64,000 nt of DNA from Blastopirellula marina (GCF_002967715.1 NZ_PUIA01000001.1:1-64000), one strand, 5' to 3'. Shown: positions 53,431 to 62,142, counted from the stretch's first letter. Made by a program: numbers and translations. The notes: a model not told the origin generated them from the sequence alone.

Positions 53431-53676
53431 TTAGGCCGCGATCCGCATCGGTTTGACAACCGGCTGGTTGATTTCCTGCGTGAAAACCAGCGTGATGCGT
53501 TCTTCGTCTTCGGCCTCAATCTGATCGTGCAGCTCCAGTTCGTCGCGCAGAATCAGTAAATTCGAAGGTGCTTGAATCCCCAGGCGAACCTTGTCAGCAC
53601 CGACTTTAACCACGGTGATCAAGATCTCTTCGCCAAGTCGAAGCTTCTCACCTTCCTTGCGGGAAAGCACTAGCAT
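53431..53676 (-). CDS. csrA: CsrA carbon storage / translational regulator
   Basis: CsrA is a small RNA-binding dimer that controls translation at GGA-containing leaders. The 81-residue protein starts MLVLSRKEGEKLRLGEEI and shows ITVVKVGADKVRLGIQAP and the helix ILRDEL, the full family pattern. The C-terminal 15 residues extend past E. coli CsrA. The ribosome binding site is TGGAGG inside ATGGAGG, itself a good CsrA target, so autoregulation is plausible. It lies 95 bases downstream of a small unknown gene on the same strand. Confidence 0.95.
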   Translation of the reverse strand: MLVLSRKEGEKLRLGEEILITVVKVGADKVRLGIQAPSNLLILRDELELHDQIEAEDEERITLVFTQEINQPVVKPMRIAA

Positions 53677-53771
53677 ATGAATAAACCTCCATGTTTATGC
53701 GTTTGTAAGAATGAAAGTAGGATCCAGCAATCTTGCGACAGTCGGCCAATCCATTGACCGAGGTCCTGATA

Positions 53772-54104
53772 TCAGGCAGCCACCTGTAAGGCGGAAGCAC
53801 TCGACAGTTGCGTTCTGAGGAACCGCTCGCCACTGGCTCCATAGAACAAAATTGTGTTGGTATCAGTCTCCCAGATTGCCGTGCATTTGACGCTCCGTGG
53901 TCCGTGCAAGCAAAAGTAGATCCCGCATGGATCTTGGGCTCGCACGATGACACGCTCGGTCATAGGGAATACGCCCGGCTCGAGTTGTTCTTTGTCACAT
54001 AGAATCTGGTAAATGTACTGCCGAAGGTGTTCCAGCTGCGTGAAACACGGGGATTCAGCGGCCATAGGTTGGGGATGCTCCGTATCTATCCGGCTCAAAC
54101 TCAA
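53772..54104 (-). CDS. Small unknown protein upstream of csrA
   Basis: The 110-residue protein is soluble with a strand-rich C-terminal half (RVIVRAQDPCGIYFCLHGPR, then VKCTAIWETDTNTILFYG) and three Cys. It may start at the second Met (MAAESPCFTQ, residue 14). It precedes csrA on the same strand and the two could be one transcript. No family is recognised. Confidence 0.65.
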   Translation of the reverse strand: MSLSRIDTEHPQPMAAESPCFTQLEHLRQYIYQILCDKEQLEPGVFPMTERVIVRAQDPCGIYFCLHGPRSVKCTAIWETDTNTILFYGASGERFLRTQLSSASALQVAA

Positions 54105-54234
54105 TCGCCATCGAGAATGGGCTGGTTGGGTAACTTGGGTTAAGTGTTTGCAAAGTTAGGTATCGGCAGCATACGCGTCAAAGTTTGACATAGATAGACT
54201 AGGAAGTATGGGAAATTTGTTTCCCATGCGCGAA

Positions 54235-54268
54235 CAAAAAGCCCAGGCAACCGAATTGCCTGGGCTTT
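54235..54268 (-). terminator. Strong terminator after the PmoA-like gene
   Basis: AAAGCCCAGGCAA (54238-54250) pairs perfectly over 13 bp with TTGCCTGGGCTTT (54256-54268). On the minus strand TTTTT follows. It lies 45 bases after the stop at 54313. Confidence 0.92.
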
Positions 54269-54312
54269 GATCTATTTCCGAAGAATTAGCGAGATTTACG
54301 ACGTGGACCGTC

Positions 54313-55260
54313 TTACTTCTTGACCTTTTCGTAGCGAGCAAAAGCAGCTGCGATTTCAGCGTCTTCGGTGGTTCCTTCGTGTAGCAAAACGCGATAGCGA
54401 AGGTTCATCGACTTACCAGGCTCGATCGTGTAGTCGCCTGACTTGGCGTCCTTGCCCACGAAGTCATGTACGCCGAAGGGATTCGCGGCGAACAGGCCGT
54501 ATGTGCGGACGTGCCAGTACGTTGGATAGCCATAGCTGGAAGGATGGTTCATGATCGTGATGCCGACCGTCTTGTCCTTCACCGGTCCGTAGTAATCAAC
54601 CCAGCCTGACTTCTTGCCCCAGGCATCTTTATCCTTCTGGCCGCTGTCATTGACGATGGTGCCCCCCTTCTTGGCATCGACTTTCATCGTGCCAGGGACA
54701 CGGATACCGAAGGCACCTTCCTTCGTATCGCCAAAGGTGACCGGCTCGTCCCCAGCGGTGACGGTGATGTCGAAATCGAAGTACTGACGCCCTTCGTCTT
54801 GGCCGAACGTGATGCTGCGGCGATCGCGGCAAAGGATCTTGCCGTCAGGCGTTTCCCAGCGATTCAGCGAGACGATCTGAGCGTTTTCGCCATCAATAAC
54901 CTTCTCAAACTTCTCATGAATGATCTGACCGCCAACGCCGTCCTTTTCCAGCCAGAAGTCGGTGCCGTTTACGTTGCCGTGGGTGAACCACACGCTGCGA
55001 TGATGGGGGTGGTCGTCTCGCTCGCTCTCACCCACCGATTCGATCGGATAGCGACGCGTCATCGGCAGGCCGTCAGGGCCCAGCAGAGGGTACAGAATCG
55101 GCTTCGCGCCGCTCTTGATCAAATATCGGGTCAGAAGCTTACCGTCGTAATGAACGGTTAGGCCGTCGCTCTCTTCGACGATTTCATACGTTTCAGCCAA
55201 ACAGGCAGACGAGAAGCCAACTAGTAGCAGAATGCTAAACAGACGGATCATGCGCGGCAT
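54313..55260 (-). CDS. Secreted PmoA-like (DUF6807) protein
   Basis: The 315-residue protein has a signal peptide (ending near CLA-ET, about 22) and a beta-rich domain with DDHPHHRSVWFTHGNVNG (about 82-99), the hallmark of the family once named methane oxygenase PmoA (PF14100). It is not a subunit of particulate methane monooxygenase. Later motifs are DYYGPVKDKTVGITIMNHP and YWHVRTYGLFAANPFG. Function is unproven; sugar-related roles are suspected in planctomycetes. A strong terminator follows. Confidence 0.87.
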   Translation of the reverse strand: MPRMIRLFSILLLVGFSSACLAETYEIVEESDGLTVHYDGKLLTRYLIKSGAKPILYPLLGPDGLPMTRRYPIESVGESERDDHPHHRSVWFTHGNVNGTDFWLEKDGVGGQIIHEKFEKVIDGENAQIVSLNRWETPDGKILCRDRRSITFGQDEGRQYFDFDITVTAGDEPVTFGDTKEGAFGIRVPGTMKVDAKKGGTIVNDSGQKDKDAWGKKSGWVDYYGPVKDKTVGITIMNHPSSYGYPTYWHVRTYGLFAANPFGVHDFVGKDAKSGDYTIEPGKSMNLRYRVLLHEGTTEDAEIAAAFARYEKVKK

Positions 55261-55366
55261 ATCCTTCGAAAACGGGTGGGATAGGTGAACAGTCCAACAT
55301 GGGGAACTGTTCTCATCCTACCTGAGAGATATTCCGCAATCCAGCAACCCTCTACTTTTGAGCCGT

Positions 55367-56122
55367 TTAGAACGCTGATTTGACGTATTCATCGAAAGAA
55401 ACGACTTTGGCTTTGCCCAAGTCGGTCTCAATCGATTGAATCAGCTGAGCGTCATCATTCTGCAGGTTCCAGCGGTATTCGTGGGTGCTACGCAGCGAGA
55501 TGCTCTTGGTGGGGTCGGCATGCCGGATCGTTTTGCGAACTTCGGCCGGAACGGCCCCTTTGGCTCGGATCTGGTTGTTCAGTTCGATACGTGCTTGGGG
55601 CAAATCGCTGCCGGCACAGATGAAGTTCAGCATCGCAGACCAATCGCAGAATTGCCCGTAGGAATCAACCGTCGGCTGATCCTTTAGTGGGGTCAAGTCG
55701 GCCTCGTAGGTGAGCGGATCACCGGCCAGCTTCAGCACCTGATTCTGCGGATTGTAATTGGCCGCGAATTTCGGATCTTGCAGGAACGTCCAGAGAGGGC
55801 TCTCAGGGAAGTTTCCATGTGATTTGAAATAGGCCGAGTGCTGTAGCACGTCTTGTATGCTCATGGTGAGCTTAACCTGCCGCTGTGGATCCAACAGGGT
55901 AATTTGCCCTGCATCGTAGTCGATGATGGTTGCTTGCCGTGGCGGCGTGGTGACGACGTCGTAAACCTTTTTCCCCTGAAAAACCGTCTGATAGGTGACC
56001 GCAGGAATCCGAGCGTTACCTCGGTAGATCTGCGTGGTCACTTCAAAGTCGGCTGCGGCACTCACGCACACGATAGATGCCCAAGCGGTCAGTACGGCGG
56101 TCGATAGCGATGCAGTTTTCAC
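55367..56122 (-). CDS. Secreted protein of unknown function
   Basis: The 251-residue protein has a signal peptide (ending near SAA-AD, about 24) and a soluble domain with alternating strands (YDVVTTPPRQATIIDYDAGQ, then ITLLDPQRQVKLTMSIQDVL) followed by helices. The first half resembles outer-membrane lipoprotein carrier-type strands, but the match is weak. No catalytic motif is visible. Confidence 0.7.
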   Translation of the reverse strand: MKTASLSTAVLTAWASIVCVSAAADFEVTTQIYRGNARIPAVTYQTVFQGKKVYDVVTTPPRQATIIDYDAGQITLLDPQRQVKLTMSIQDVLQHSAYFKSHGNFPESPLWTFLQDPKFAANYNPQNQVLKLAGDPLTYEADLTPLKDQPTVDSYGQFCDWSAMLNFICAGSDLPQARIELNNQIRAKGAVPAEVRKTIRHADPTKSISLRSTHEYRWNLQNDDAQLIQSIETDLGKAKVVSFDEYVKSAF

Positions 56123-56219
56123 GGGTTCGATCAGCTCGGCGAAAAAGTCGTTCAGGTGGGAAAGCTACGATTGCCGCGAACCATACCCAAATCGCCCAGC
56201 CGAGGTCCAGACGAATCGC

Positions 56220-57242
56220 TTATAACGTGCTAGCAATCTTGCGGCTTTCGCGATCGGCCCAGTAGATCGGTTCCGGCGAGCGATGTCCCGCCAGGCAACG
56301 CTCGATAATCGCCTTCATCGAGTCGTCGTCTATGCCGAAACCTCGTGAAACATAGATCGGATGTTTCGTCTTGGTATGCGGCATGATGGCATAACCGAGG
56401 ATCTCGTCAGGCTCGTCCTTCGAAGCGACGATCGGTTCCCACTGGCCCACTTTTAGCTTGGGTACCTGGATCACACCGTAGATCAGCTTCTTGGCCACGC
56501 CAATGGTTGGGATGCCTGTGATCGCACCCAGCATCGTCGCAATCCCCATCCGCCGCGGATGCAGCCGTCCGTTGCCATCGATCAGTAGCACATCCGGCAG
56601 CGTGCCGGCGGATTGCATCTGGGCCAGAAGGTTCAGGTGCAGCGGTATCTCGCGAAAGGCCAGATAGCCGGTGATATAGGGGAAATTCGCGATGCCTGTG
56701 TAGGTGTGCGTGGCGATCTTCGTTTGTCCGCTGGATTTCAAAAGACAACAGGCCGAAACGGCTTGCTTCTTTCCATACGAGACATCGATCCCGCCAATCG
56801 TTTGAATCTTGGCAACCGCGAAGTCAGTTTCCACGGGACACTCAAAATCACGCTGCCAGGCCTTCAGCTTGGCCAGCGAAGGAACTATCGTCGGCAGTTG
56901 GGCGCGGTAGATCTTGAGATCGATGGAATCGTTAACGACCACAACCCCTTCGCCGCGAAGTAGCTCGATCTTCGCCTCAATACTTTCTGAGAAGTGCAGA
57001 CCCACTTCCCCGGTCGAGCGAACAACACGGTGCGAAAGGTTTGCCACACCACAGGCCGGATCGAGCAGATAGGTCGCCACCCAGCGGCTCGCGACCGAGT
57101 CGCCCAGCGATTTCGCCAGATCACCATAGGTTGCCACCGAGCCCACTGGGATCGCGCGAACCAGTTGATCGACCTGGTCGATCAGATTCGGGATACCTGT
57201 TGCGAACGTGTTGGCAACTTCATGAAGATCAGTAGGGGCCAT
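56220..57242 (-). CDS. Fusion of ATL-like (MGMT fold) domain and endonuclease V
   Basis: The 340-residue protein joins two DNA-repair domains. Residues about 15-105 match the DNA-binding domain of O6-alkylguanine transferases (IPVGSVATYGDLA, then LSHRVVRSTGEVG). The catalytic PCHRV reads LSHRV, so the acceptor Cys is absent, as in ATL proteins. Residues about 125-335 are endonuclease V: Asp in IGGIDVSYG, Glu in LAFREIPLHL and Asp in LLIDGNGRLHPRRMGIA. Endonuclease V nicks near deaminated bases such as hypoxanthine. A VanZ gene starts just upstream (57673) on the same strand with an 11-base gap. Confidence 0.87.
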   Translation of the reverse strand: MAPTDLHEVANTFATGIPNLIDQVDQLVRAIPVGSVATYGDLAKSLGDSVASRWVATYLLDPACGVANLSHRVVRSTGEVGLHFSESIEAKIELLRGEGVVVVNDSIDLKIYRAQLPTIVPSLAKLKAWQRDFECPVETDFAVAKIQTIGGIDVSYGKKQAVSACCLLKSSGQTKIATHTYTGIANFPYITGYLAFREIPLHLNLLAQMQSAGTLPDVLLIDGNGRLHPRRMGIATMLGAITGIPTIGVAKKLIYGVIQVPKLKVGQWEPIVASKDEPDEILGYAIMPHTKTKHPIYVSRGFGIDDDSMKAIIERCLAGHRSPEPIYWADRESRKIASTL

Positions 57243-57253
57243 CCGAGCCGGAC

Positions 57254-57673
57254 CTAGGGTTTCAGGGGGGACTCGCTAGCAGGCAGTTCCTGTTGCCCGC
57301 GACCACCTTTCGCCAAGCCAAACACGCAGATTCCCATGATCGCACCTAAGGTATCGGCCGCAAGATCGAGCGGGTCGGCCGTTCGCCCCGCTACAAACAT
57401 CTGGGTCAGTTCGTCGAACATGCCTAACCCCACCAGGGCCAGCGCGACCGTCGCTGCCAACAGTAGCGACCAGCGGTAGTTCCAGGCAGTTGCAGCGAAG
57501 AGGGCCGTGAAGGCCAGAATCGCGTAAATACCGGCATGCACGAACTTATCGACGTGCGGGAACAACTGTTCCTTGTTGGGATCCATCGGCAAATGCGTCG
57601 CCGTGAAAGCAATCGCCCACAGTCCAATCAGGACGATGGTGGCTATCAGAGGGACTTTTCGCAGCGACATCAA
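57254..57673 (-). CDS. VanZ-like membrane protein
   Basis: The 139-residue protein has four TM segments (about 8-25, 45-62, 68-90, 108-125). Characteristic VanZ motifs are HVDKFVHAGIYAILAF and MFDELTQMFVAGRTADPLDL with DTLGAIMG. VanZ proteins are linked to low-level glycopeptide resistance in some bacteria, but most family members have no known role. It is followed by the ATL-endonuclease V gene after 11 bases and may be co-transcribed with it. Confidence 0.85.
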   Translation of the reverse strand: MMSLRKVPLIATIVLIGLWAIAFTATHLPMDPNKEQLFPHVDKFVHAGIYAILAFTALFAATAWNYRWSLLLAATVALALVGLGMFDELTQMFVAGRTADPLDLAADTLGAIMGICVFGLAKGGRGQQELPASESPLKP

Positions 57674-57840
57674 TGGATTTCCCGGCAGGTGAAAACGAGC
57701 AGTCTCCAGACTAATCGACGCCCTAGGGGCTCACAACCACGTTGTGTCTTGCGAGAATCGGCCCGAATTGAGTATGGTTTGTAGCGATTATAGGTTCTGG
57801 GAAATTTTCCTGTTCGCAAGTACAACCCCCAAATTAACGC

Positions 57841-58797
57841 ATGGCCATTCTGATCACCGGCGGAGCCGGTTTCATTGGTAGTCACCTGACACAGATCCTG
57901 CTAAAGCAATCGGACGCGCAGCTCGTCACGATCGACAACTTCAACGACTACTACGATCCGGCGCTGAAGCGAGAAAACGTGAAGCCGGTCGCCAATGAGC
58001 CCCGCGTCACGCAGATCGAAGGGGACTTCTGCGATTCGGCGGCTATGAAGCGGCTGTTCGACGAGCACGATATCGACCAGGTCGTTCACTTGGGCGCGAT
58101 GGCCGGCGTGCGAATCAGTGTGCAGAAGCCTGAGATGTATCAGCAAGCCAACGTGGCCGGGACCTTGAGCCTATTGGAAGCGGCCCGGCATCATCCGGTG
58201 AAGCGGTTCCTGCTGGCGTCGTCTTCCACGGTGTACGGCAAAGGGGCCGGTATTCCGTTTCGGGAAGATGCCCCGCTTGGCATTCCGGCCAGTCCATACG
58301 GCGCAACCAAGCGGGCCGCCGAACTATTGTGCCTGACCTATCACCAACTGCACGGCGTGCCGGCGGCGTGTCTGCGTCCGTTCAGCGTTTACGGACCACG
58401 ACTTCGCCCGGACCTGGCCCTGACCATCTTCGCCAAGGCAGTCCACGAAGGGACCCCGATTCCCTTGTTCGGCGATGGCAGCATCCGCCGCGACTTCACC
58501 CACGTCAGCGACATTTGCCAAGGCTTCATTTCCGCTCTTACGGCGGAAGGGGTCGTCGGCCAGGAGATCAACCTCGGGCACAGCGACCCGATCGAGATGC
58601 GCCGCTTGATCGAGCTGCTCGAAAAGTCGTTCGACAAAAAAGCGGTTATCGATTACCAGCCTGAACGTCCCGAAGACTTGCCGATCACCTATGCCAATCT
58701 CGAAAAGGCGGAAAAGCTGTTGGGGTACGGCCCGAAAGTACTGATTGAGGACGGCATCCAGGAATACGTCGATTGGTTCCGCAGTTGGCACGGCTAA
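57841..58797 (+). CDS. NAD-dependent nucleotide-sugar epimerase (extended SDR)
   Basis: The 318-residue protein has the Rossmann motif GGAGFIGSH (about 7-15), Ser in LLASSSTVYG (about 125), and the YxxxK pair in SPYGATKRAAE (Tyr about 153, Lys about 157). NFNDYYDPALKREN is typical of UDP-glucuronate 4-epimerases and similar sugar epimerases. It stands alone, so the exact sugar is uncertain. Confidence 0.9.
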   Translation: MAILITGGAGFIGSHLTQILLKQSDAQLVTIDNFNDYYDPALKRENVKPVANEPRVTQIEGDFCDSAAMKRLFDEHDIDQVVHLGAMAGVRISVQKPEMYQQANVAGTLSLLEAARHHPVKRFLLASSSTVYGKGAGIPFREDAPLGIPASPYGATKRAAELLCLTYHQLHGVPAACLRPFSVYGPRLRPDLALTIFAKAVHEGTPIPLFGDGSIRRDFTHVSDICQGFISALTAEGVVGQEINLGHSDPIEMRRLIELLEKSFDKKAVIDYQPERPEDLPITYANLEKAEKLLGYGPKVLIEDGIQEYVDWFRSWHG

Positions 58798-58898
58798 TGG
58801 AATCGGGCCGGGCGGCTTGGTACGCTGGTAGAGTCCGCCGCTTCAGGCAATCATCGCCTGCAGCGGCACTTTCCTACTCGCCAACGAAGAATTCAGCT

Positions 58899-59540
58899 AT
58901 GCGTACCGCCACCATTGCCTTCGGTCTTGCTCTCATTCTGATCGCTTCCACGACTCTCTCGGCCGAGGAAGCCAAAGAGAAGGCGAAGGCCAAGCCGCTG
59001 TTCGACGGCAAGACGCTCGAAAACTTCGAGGTCCCGCAGTTCGGCGGCGATGGTGAGGTCGAAGTCAAAGACGGCGTGATCAGCATGGGGCAAGGGGCCA
59101 TGCTAACCGGCATCACCTACAAGCGAGACGACTTCCCGAAGACCAACTACGAGCTGACCTGGGAAGCCCGACGTACGATGGGGATCGACTTCTTCGCCGC
59201 CGCCACGTTCCCAGTGAAGGACAGCCACTGCAGCTTCATCCCCGGCGGCTGGGGCGGAGCGGTTGTTGGCCTGAGCAACATCGACGGGGAAGACGCCTCG
59301 GAAAACGAAACGACCACCTACATCGCCTTCAAAGACGACCAGTGGTACCAATTCAAAGTCCGCGTCACCGACAAAAAGATCGAAGCCTGGATCGACGACA
59401 AACAGGTGGTCGACGCGAACATCGAAGGCAAGAAGATCTCGACACGCAACGAGGTCGATCTATCGCACCCCATGGGAATCGCTGCCTGGCAGAGTGCAGC
59501 GGAGATTCGGAAGATTGAGTTACGCGAGCTGGGGAAGTAG
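58899..59540 (+). CDS. Secreted DUF1080 (3-keto-disaccharide hydrolase-like) protein
   Basis: The 213-residue protein has a signal peptide (ending near LSA-EE, about 22) and a concanavalin-like DUF1080 domain with KPLFDGKTLENFEV, NYELTWEARR, DQWYQFKVRVTDKKIEAWID and the C-terminal GIAAWQSAAEIRKIELRELG. DUF1080 is greatly expanded in planctomycetes and was linked to 3-keto-sugar hydrolysis. ATG at 58899 is chosen because it starts the signal peptide. Confidence 0.88.
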   Translation: MRTATIAFGLALILIASTTLSAEEAKEKAKAKPLFDGKTLENFEVPQFGGDGEVEVKDGVISMGQGAMLTGITYKRDDFPKTNYELTWEARRTMGIDFFAAATFPVKDSHCSFIPGGWGGAVVGLSNIDGEDASENETTTYIAFKDDQWYQFKVRVTDKKIEAWIDDKQVVDANIEGKKISTRNEVDLSHPMGIAAWQSAAEIRKIELRELGK

Positions 59541-59660
59541 TCTTTCATCTGCTGGCCGTCCTGGCCGACGCCGGTGAACCTCGACGTTGAGCAAACGTCC
59601 TATAGGCTCAGGCAATTTGCTTGTGTGCTTAGGATGTTATCGAAACAAGAGGAAGCCAGC

Positions 59661-59906
59661 ATGGCGTTCCATCCCCAAACCGATCGCGCTCACCTGACGG
59701 TTATTTGGTGTGATCGCTGCTCACGAGCCGTCAACACCAACGACGAACGGGACCACTTTCACGCTGAGCAGTGCGGCGGATGTCGCAAGTTCAAGAGGGT
59801 TGACACCGACTGGGGTTGGTGCCGAAATCACGAGTCGGTCTACTGCGGCAGGTTGATGTTTGAACACGATACGTGTTCCCAGTGGCTTGAGGGAACGTGG
59901 GCTTAA
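59661..59906 (+). CDS. Small Cys-rich probable zinc-ribbon protein
   Basis: The 81-residue protein has Cys in WCDRCSRAV (about 17-20), CGGCRKF (about 38-41), WCRNH and YCGRLMF, and His near 33. The two CxxC pairs suggest a zinc ribbon; further Cys may form a second site. ATG at 59661 has AGAGGA upstream and is preferred to the longer frame from 59574. Function is unknown. Confidence 0.65.
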   Translation: MAFHPQTDRAHLTVIWCDRCSRAVNTNDERDHFHAEQCGGCRKFKRVDTDWGWCRNHESVYCGRLMFEHDTCSQWLEGTWA

Positions 59907-60029
59907 ACTTTCTACGTCGAAATACGCCTGTCCCGTTTTTCTTCACGTTAATGTTTGCTTTGGCGGAACGTGCTGTCCCATAATAAACCGCACAAATTGT
60001 TTGTAAGTCGACAATAAGGATCACATGTC

Positions 60030-60128
60030 ATGGGCATTGGTGACATCATCATGGATTTCGTTTTGCGCCTCGATCTGGTAGGCCGAGACCTGGTCGACGT
60101 TATCATGAAACTGCTTAGCGAATCTTAG
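60030..60128 (+). CDS. Candidate 32-residue small protein
   Basis: The frame encodes MGIGDIIMDFVLRLDLVGRD then LVDVIMKLLSES. It is amphipathic: hydrophobic residues alternate with acidic ones in a helical pattern. AAGGA lies 9 bases upstream of the ATG, and the next gene starts 16 bases after the stop, consistent with a short operon. It could also be a leader peptide or chance. It resembles no family I know. Confidence 0.4.
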   Translation: MGIGDIIMDFVLRLDLVGRDLVDVIMKLLSES

Positions 60129-60144
60129 CAGTCGGATTTACACG

Positions 60145-60549
60145 ATGTCCGATGAACCAGAGGAAGTAAGCCTCAACGACTTACGCCCGGGACCGATTCG
60201 TCATGAACCTCTCTCAGGCGAATTATTGGCCATGGCCCGGTTCACTTACGACCGCTTGGGAAAGTTTATTTACCCATCGTTTGAGCAGTGGGAATTGGGA
60301 TTCTTGCGTGACGTTAACCCAGACCGTGAGTTGATTCTGTGGTTTCGGATGTCATATGCCTACGAGAATTACACGGAAAACAATCCTTCGGAAAATGTAG
60401 AAGAGATCTACAAGGATTTGGTCGGTCTATCTATAGGCGGTGAATGCGATACGGAACGGAAACTCGCACTTAACGCTCTTTGCAATTCAGATATTCCGGA
60501 TGACTACGTAAGAAAGGCATTAGAGTTTGGCGGCTTTGAATCGTCTTAG
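60145..60549 (+). CDS. Small soluble protein, unknown function
   Basis: The 134-residue protein is acidic and mostly helical by composition (SGELLAMARFTYDRLGKFIY, then FEQWELGFLRDVNPDREL). No signal, membrane segment or Cys motif is visible. It follows the 32-residue candidate after 16 bases. Base composition here is more AT-rich than in the preceding genes, hinting at acquired DNA. No family is recognised. Confidence 0.65.
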   Translation: MSDEPEEVSLNDLRPGPIRHEPLSGELLAMARFTYDRLGKFIYPSFEQWELGFLRDVNPDRELILWFRMSYAYENYTENNPSENVEEIYKDLVGLSIGGECDTERKLALNALCNSDIPDDYVRKALEFGGFESS

Positions 60550-60756
60550 GTGAAGGGCGAGGACCGCTTAGTGGTAAATCATCAACGCAAGTCTTACTTC
60601 TCACGCTCGGCAAAAACAATCCGACGCTCTTGCCGGTTGATGCCAATCAGGCCTCCAGTTACTTGGTCCGCAGCAATGCCTTGTCCGGGGAAGGGAGAGC
60701 CGAGCGTAGTGAAGGAAAGGTGTCAGGGCACCAGCTTAGCCGTAGGCTAGGCAATA

Positions 60757-61533
60757 CTACGTATTGCCTGCTGCCCGAAAAGCGTTGCGGTATTGCGCAG
60801 GGGTGCTACCAGTGGCCGCTTTGAAATGGCGAGTAAGTGAAGCCTGATCGTAGAAGCCACAGTTTGTCGCGATTACGCCGAGAGGTAAATTCGTATCGCG
60901 TAAAGCGACTGCGGCTGCTTCAACACGTGCTTTGGTGAGCAGTTGCCTTGGGGTGAGGCCGGTCATGGTACGGACTCTTCGTGCGAACTGGCTGGCCGAT
61001 AATCCTGCCTTGTGAGCCAGTTCCATTACCCGAAGTGGTTCTGCGTAGTTTTCATGCAGCAAAGAAATCGATTCGGCAATTGCGTCCAACTTCTCCTCTC
61101 GTGGGCCGGAGGCGACCAAAGAAAGGTCTCGCGAGATGCCACAGATAGCGAGAAACGTCCCGTCACTGTCGCTGATGAGTGTCTTCTGCGACACAAACCA
61201 TCCAATCTCCCCATCACGACGGGTGACCATCTCCAAACGATCGTTCAGAGGCTTGCCACGAGATAACATTTCTTCGTCCTGTTGCTCGTAGCAGGCTGCG
61301 AGCTCTTTCGGGAACAGGTCAAACGCGGACTTGCCTAACAGTTCCGAACGCGAACGAACGCCGGCTGATCGAATGAATGCGTCGTTTCCGCCGATGTACT
61401 GAAGGCTGCGGTTCTTCACACAGAACAGAACATCATCTAACGCGTCGAACAGCTTTTCCGCTTCGGCGATGCCTGGAAATTTCTGGAAAATAAGTTTACG
61501 GGAGTGAAGCCCTTGCTGCTTTTCAGTTCGCAT
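60757..61533 (-). CDS. PAS-domain AraC-family transcriptional regulator
   Basis: The 258-residue protein has an N-terminal PAS domain (about 28-140; LFDALDDVLFCVKNRSLQYI, then GGNDAFIRSAGVRS and SAFDLFPKELA) and a C-terminal AraC double HTH (about 155-250; LAHKAGLSASQFARRVRTMT and IATNCGFYDQASLTRHFKAA). The PAS domain should sense a ligand or redox change. The gene's stop lies within a GGCAATAC/GTATTGCC hairpin (60750-60768). A 10-bp inverted repeat upstream could be its own operator. Confidence 0.9.
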   Translation of the reverse strand: MRTEKQQGLHSRKLIFQKFPGIAEAEKLFDALDDVLFCVKNRSLQYIGGNDAFIRSAGVRSRSELLGKSAFDLFPKELAACYEQQDEEMLSRGKPLNDRLEMVTRRDGEIGWFVSQKTLISDSDGTFLAICGISRDLSLVASGPREEKLDAIAESISLLHENYAEPLRVMELAHKAGLSASQFARRVRTMTGLTPRQLLTKARVEAAAVALRDTNLPLGVIATNCGFYDQASLTRHFKAATGSTPAQYRNAFRAAGNT

Positions 61534-62142
61534 AGATGATTCTTACTGCAATCGCAAATGCTATAGAAGATGCATTCAACATGATTGTCTAAATTCCGCA
61601 TCTATCGCCCGTAATTTAGACAGTCCCCTAAATGCGGTTCGCATTGGCAGATGTGATCAATTTTACGTTAATCGATCGATAGCCCTAATTTCGCCTATCG
61701 GGGCAAGCAATGCGGATTCTCGTCTCCCTCGTCGAGATGCATGGCATTCCCCAATAGATGGCAGGTCGCTTGATCACTTGTATTTGTGCGAAGCATACAA
61801 AGGAAGCATCTTATGTACGTATAAACCCGTGCAGCGGGTCGGGAGTTTCGCTCTTCTCTACTCTTTTATTGGGCGAACGCATTATTTAGAAGATCTTCAA
61901 ATCGCCTGATTTCGAAGCGTGGGCATTTGCCTGCTGCGCGTGCCTAAAAGGCAAGCGTTGTATGAATTCCGCATGGACGATCGTGATAATCGCCACGACT
62001 TGAGTGTTGATTCTGGGATACCATAACTGCAGCGTTATTTATTCCCTCTGTCTGACCATCTGAGCTGATGCATACTCAGCCCCTGCATGCACGTCGTCCC
62101 ATTGTCTTTATTATCTTTATTTTGATTATTAAGGAAAAATCC
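61534..62142. other. Divergent regulatory region between AraC gene and DUF1559 copy 3
   Basis: No protein gene is supported in these 609 bases. Several inverted repeats are present, including TGTCTAAATT/AATTTAGACA (listed separately), AATGCG-GTT-CGCATT at 61631-61645 and TGCCT-AAA-AGGCA near 61939. The AT-rich end (62100-62142) probably holds the DUF1559 ribosome binding site AAGGA. Confidence 0.45.
61586..61622. promoter_or_regulatory. Perfect 10-bp inverted repeat upstream of the AraC gene
   Basis: TGTCTAAATT (61586-61595) and AATTTAGACA (61613-61622) are perfect inverse copies separated by 17 bases, 53 bases before the regulator's start codon. The 27-base centre-to-centre spacing is about two and a half DNA turns. 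It is a candidate operator for the PAS-AraC protein. Confidence 0.55.

Noticed and set aside
53163-53519. Minus-strand frame of 118 codons overlapping the csrA 3' end
   Set aside because: It spans the inverted-repeat element and runs into csrA in another frame; csrA is certain, so this is likely repeat-derived.
60550-60750. Plus-strand frame of 66 codons after the 134-residue gene
   Set aside because: Basic, low-information sequence in a region of short repeats and terminator-like folds; no ribosome binding site.
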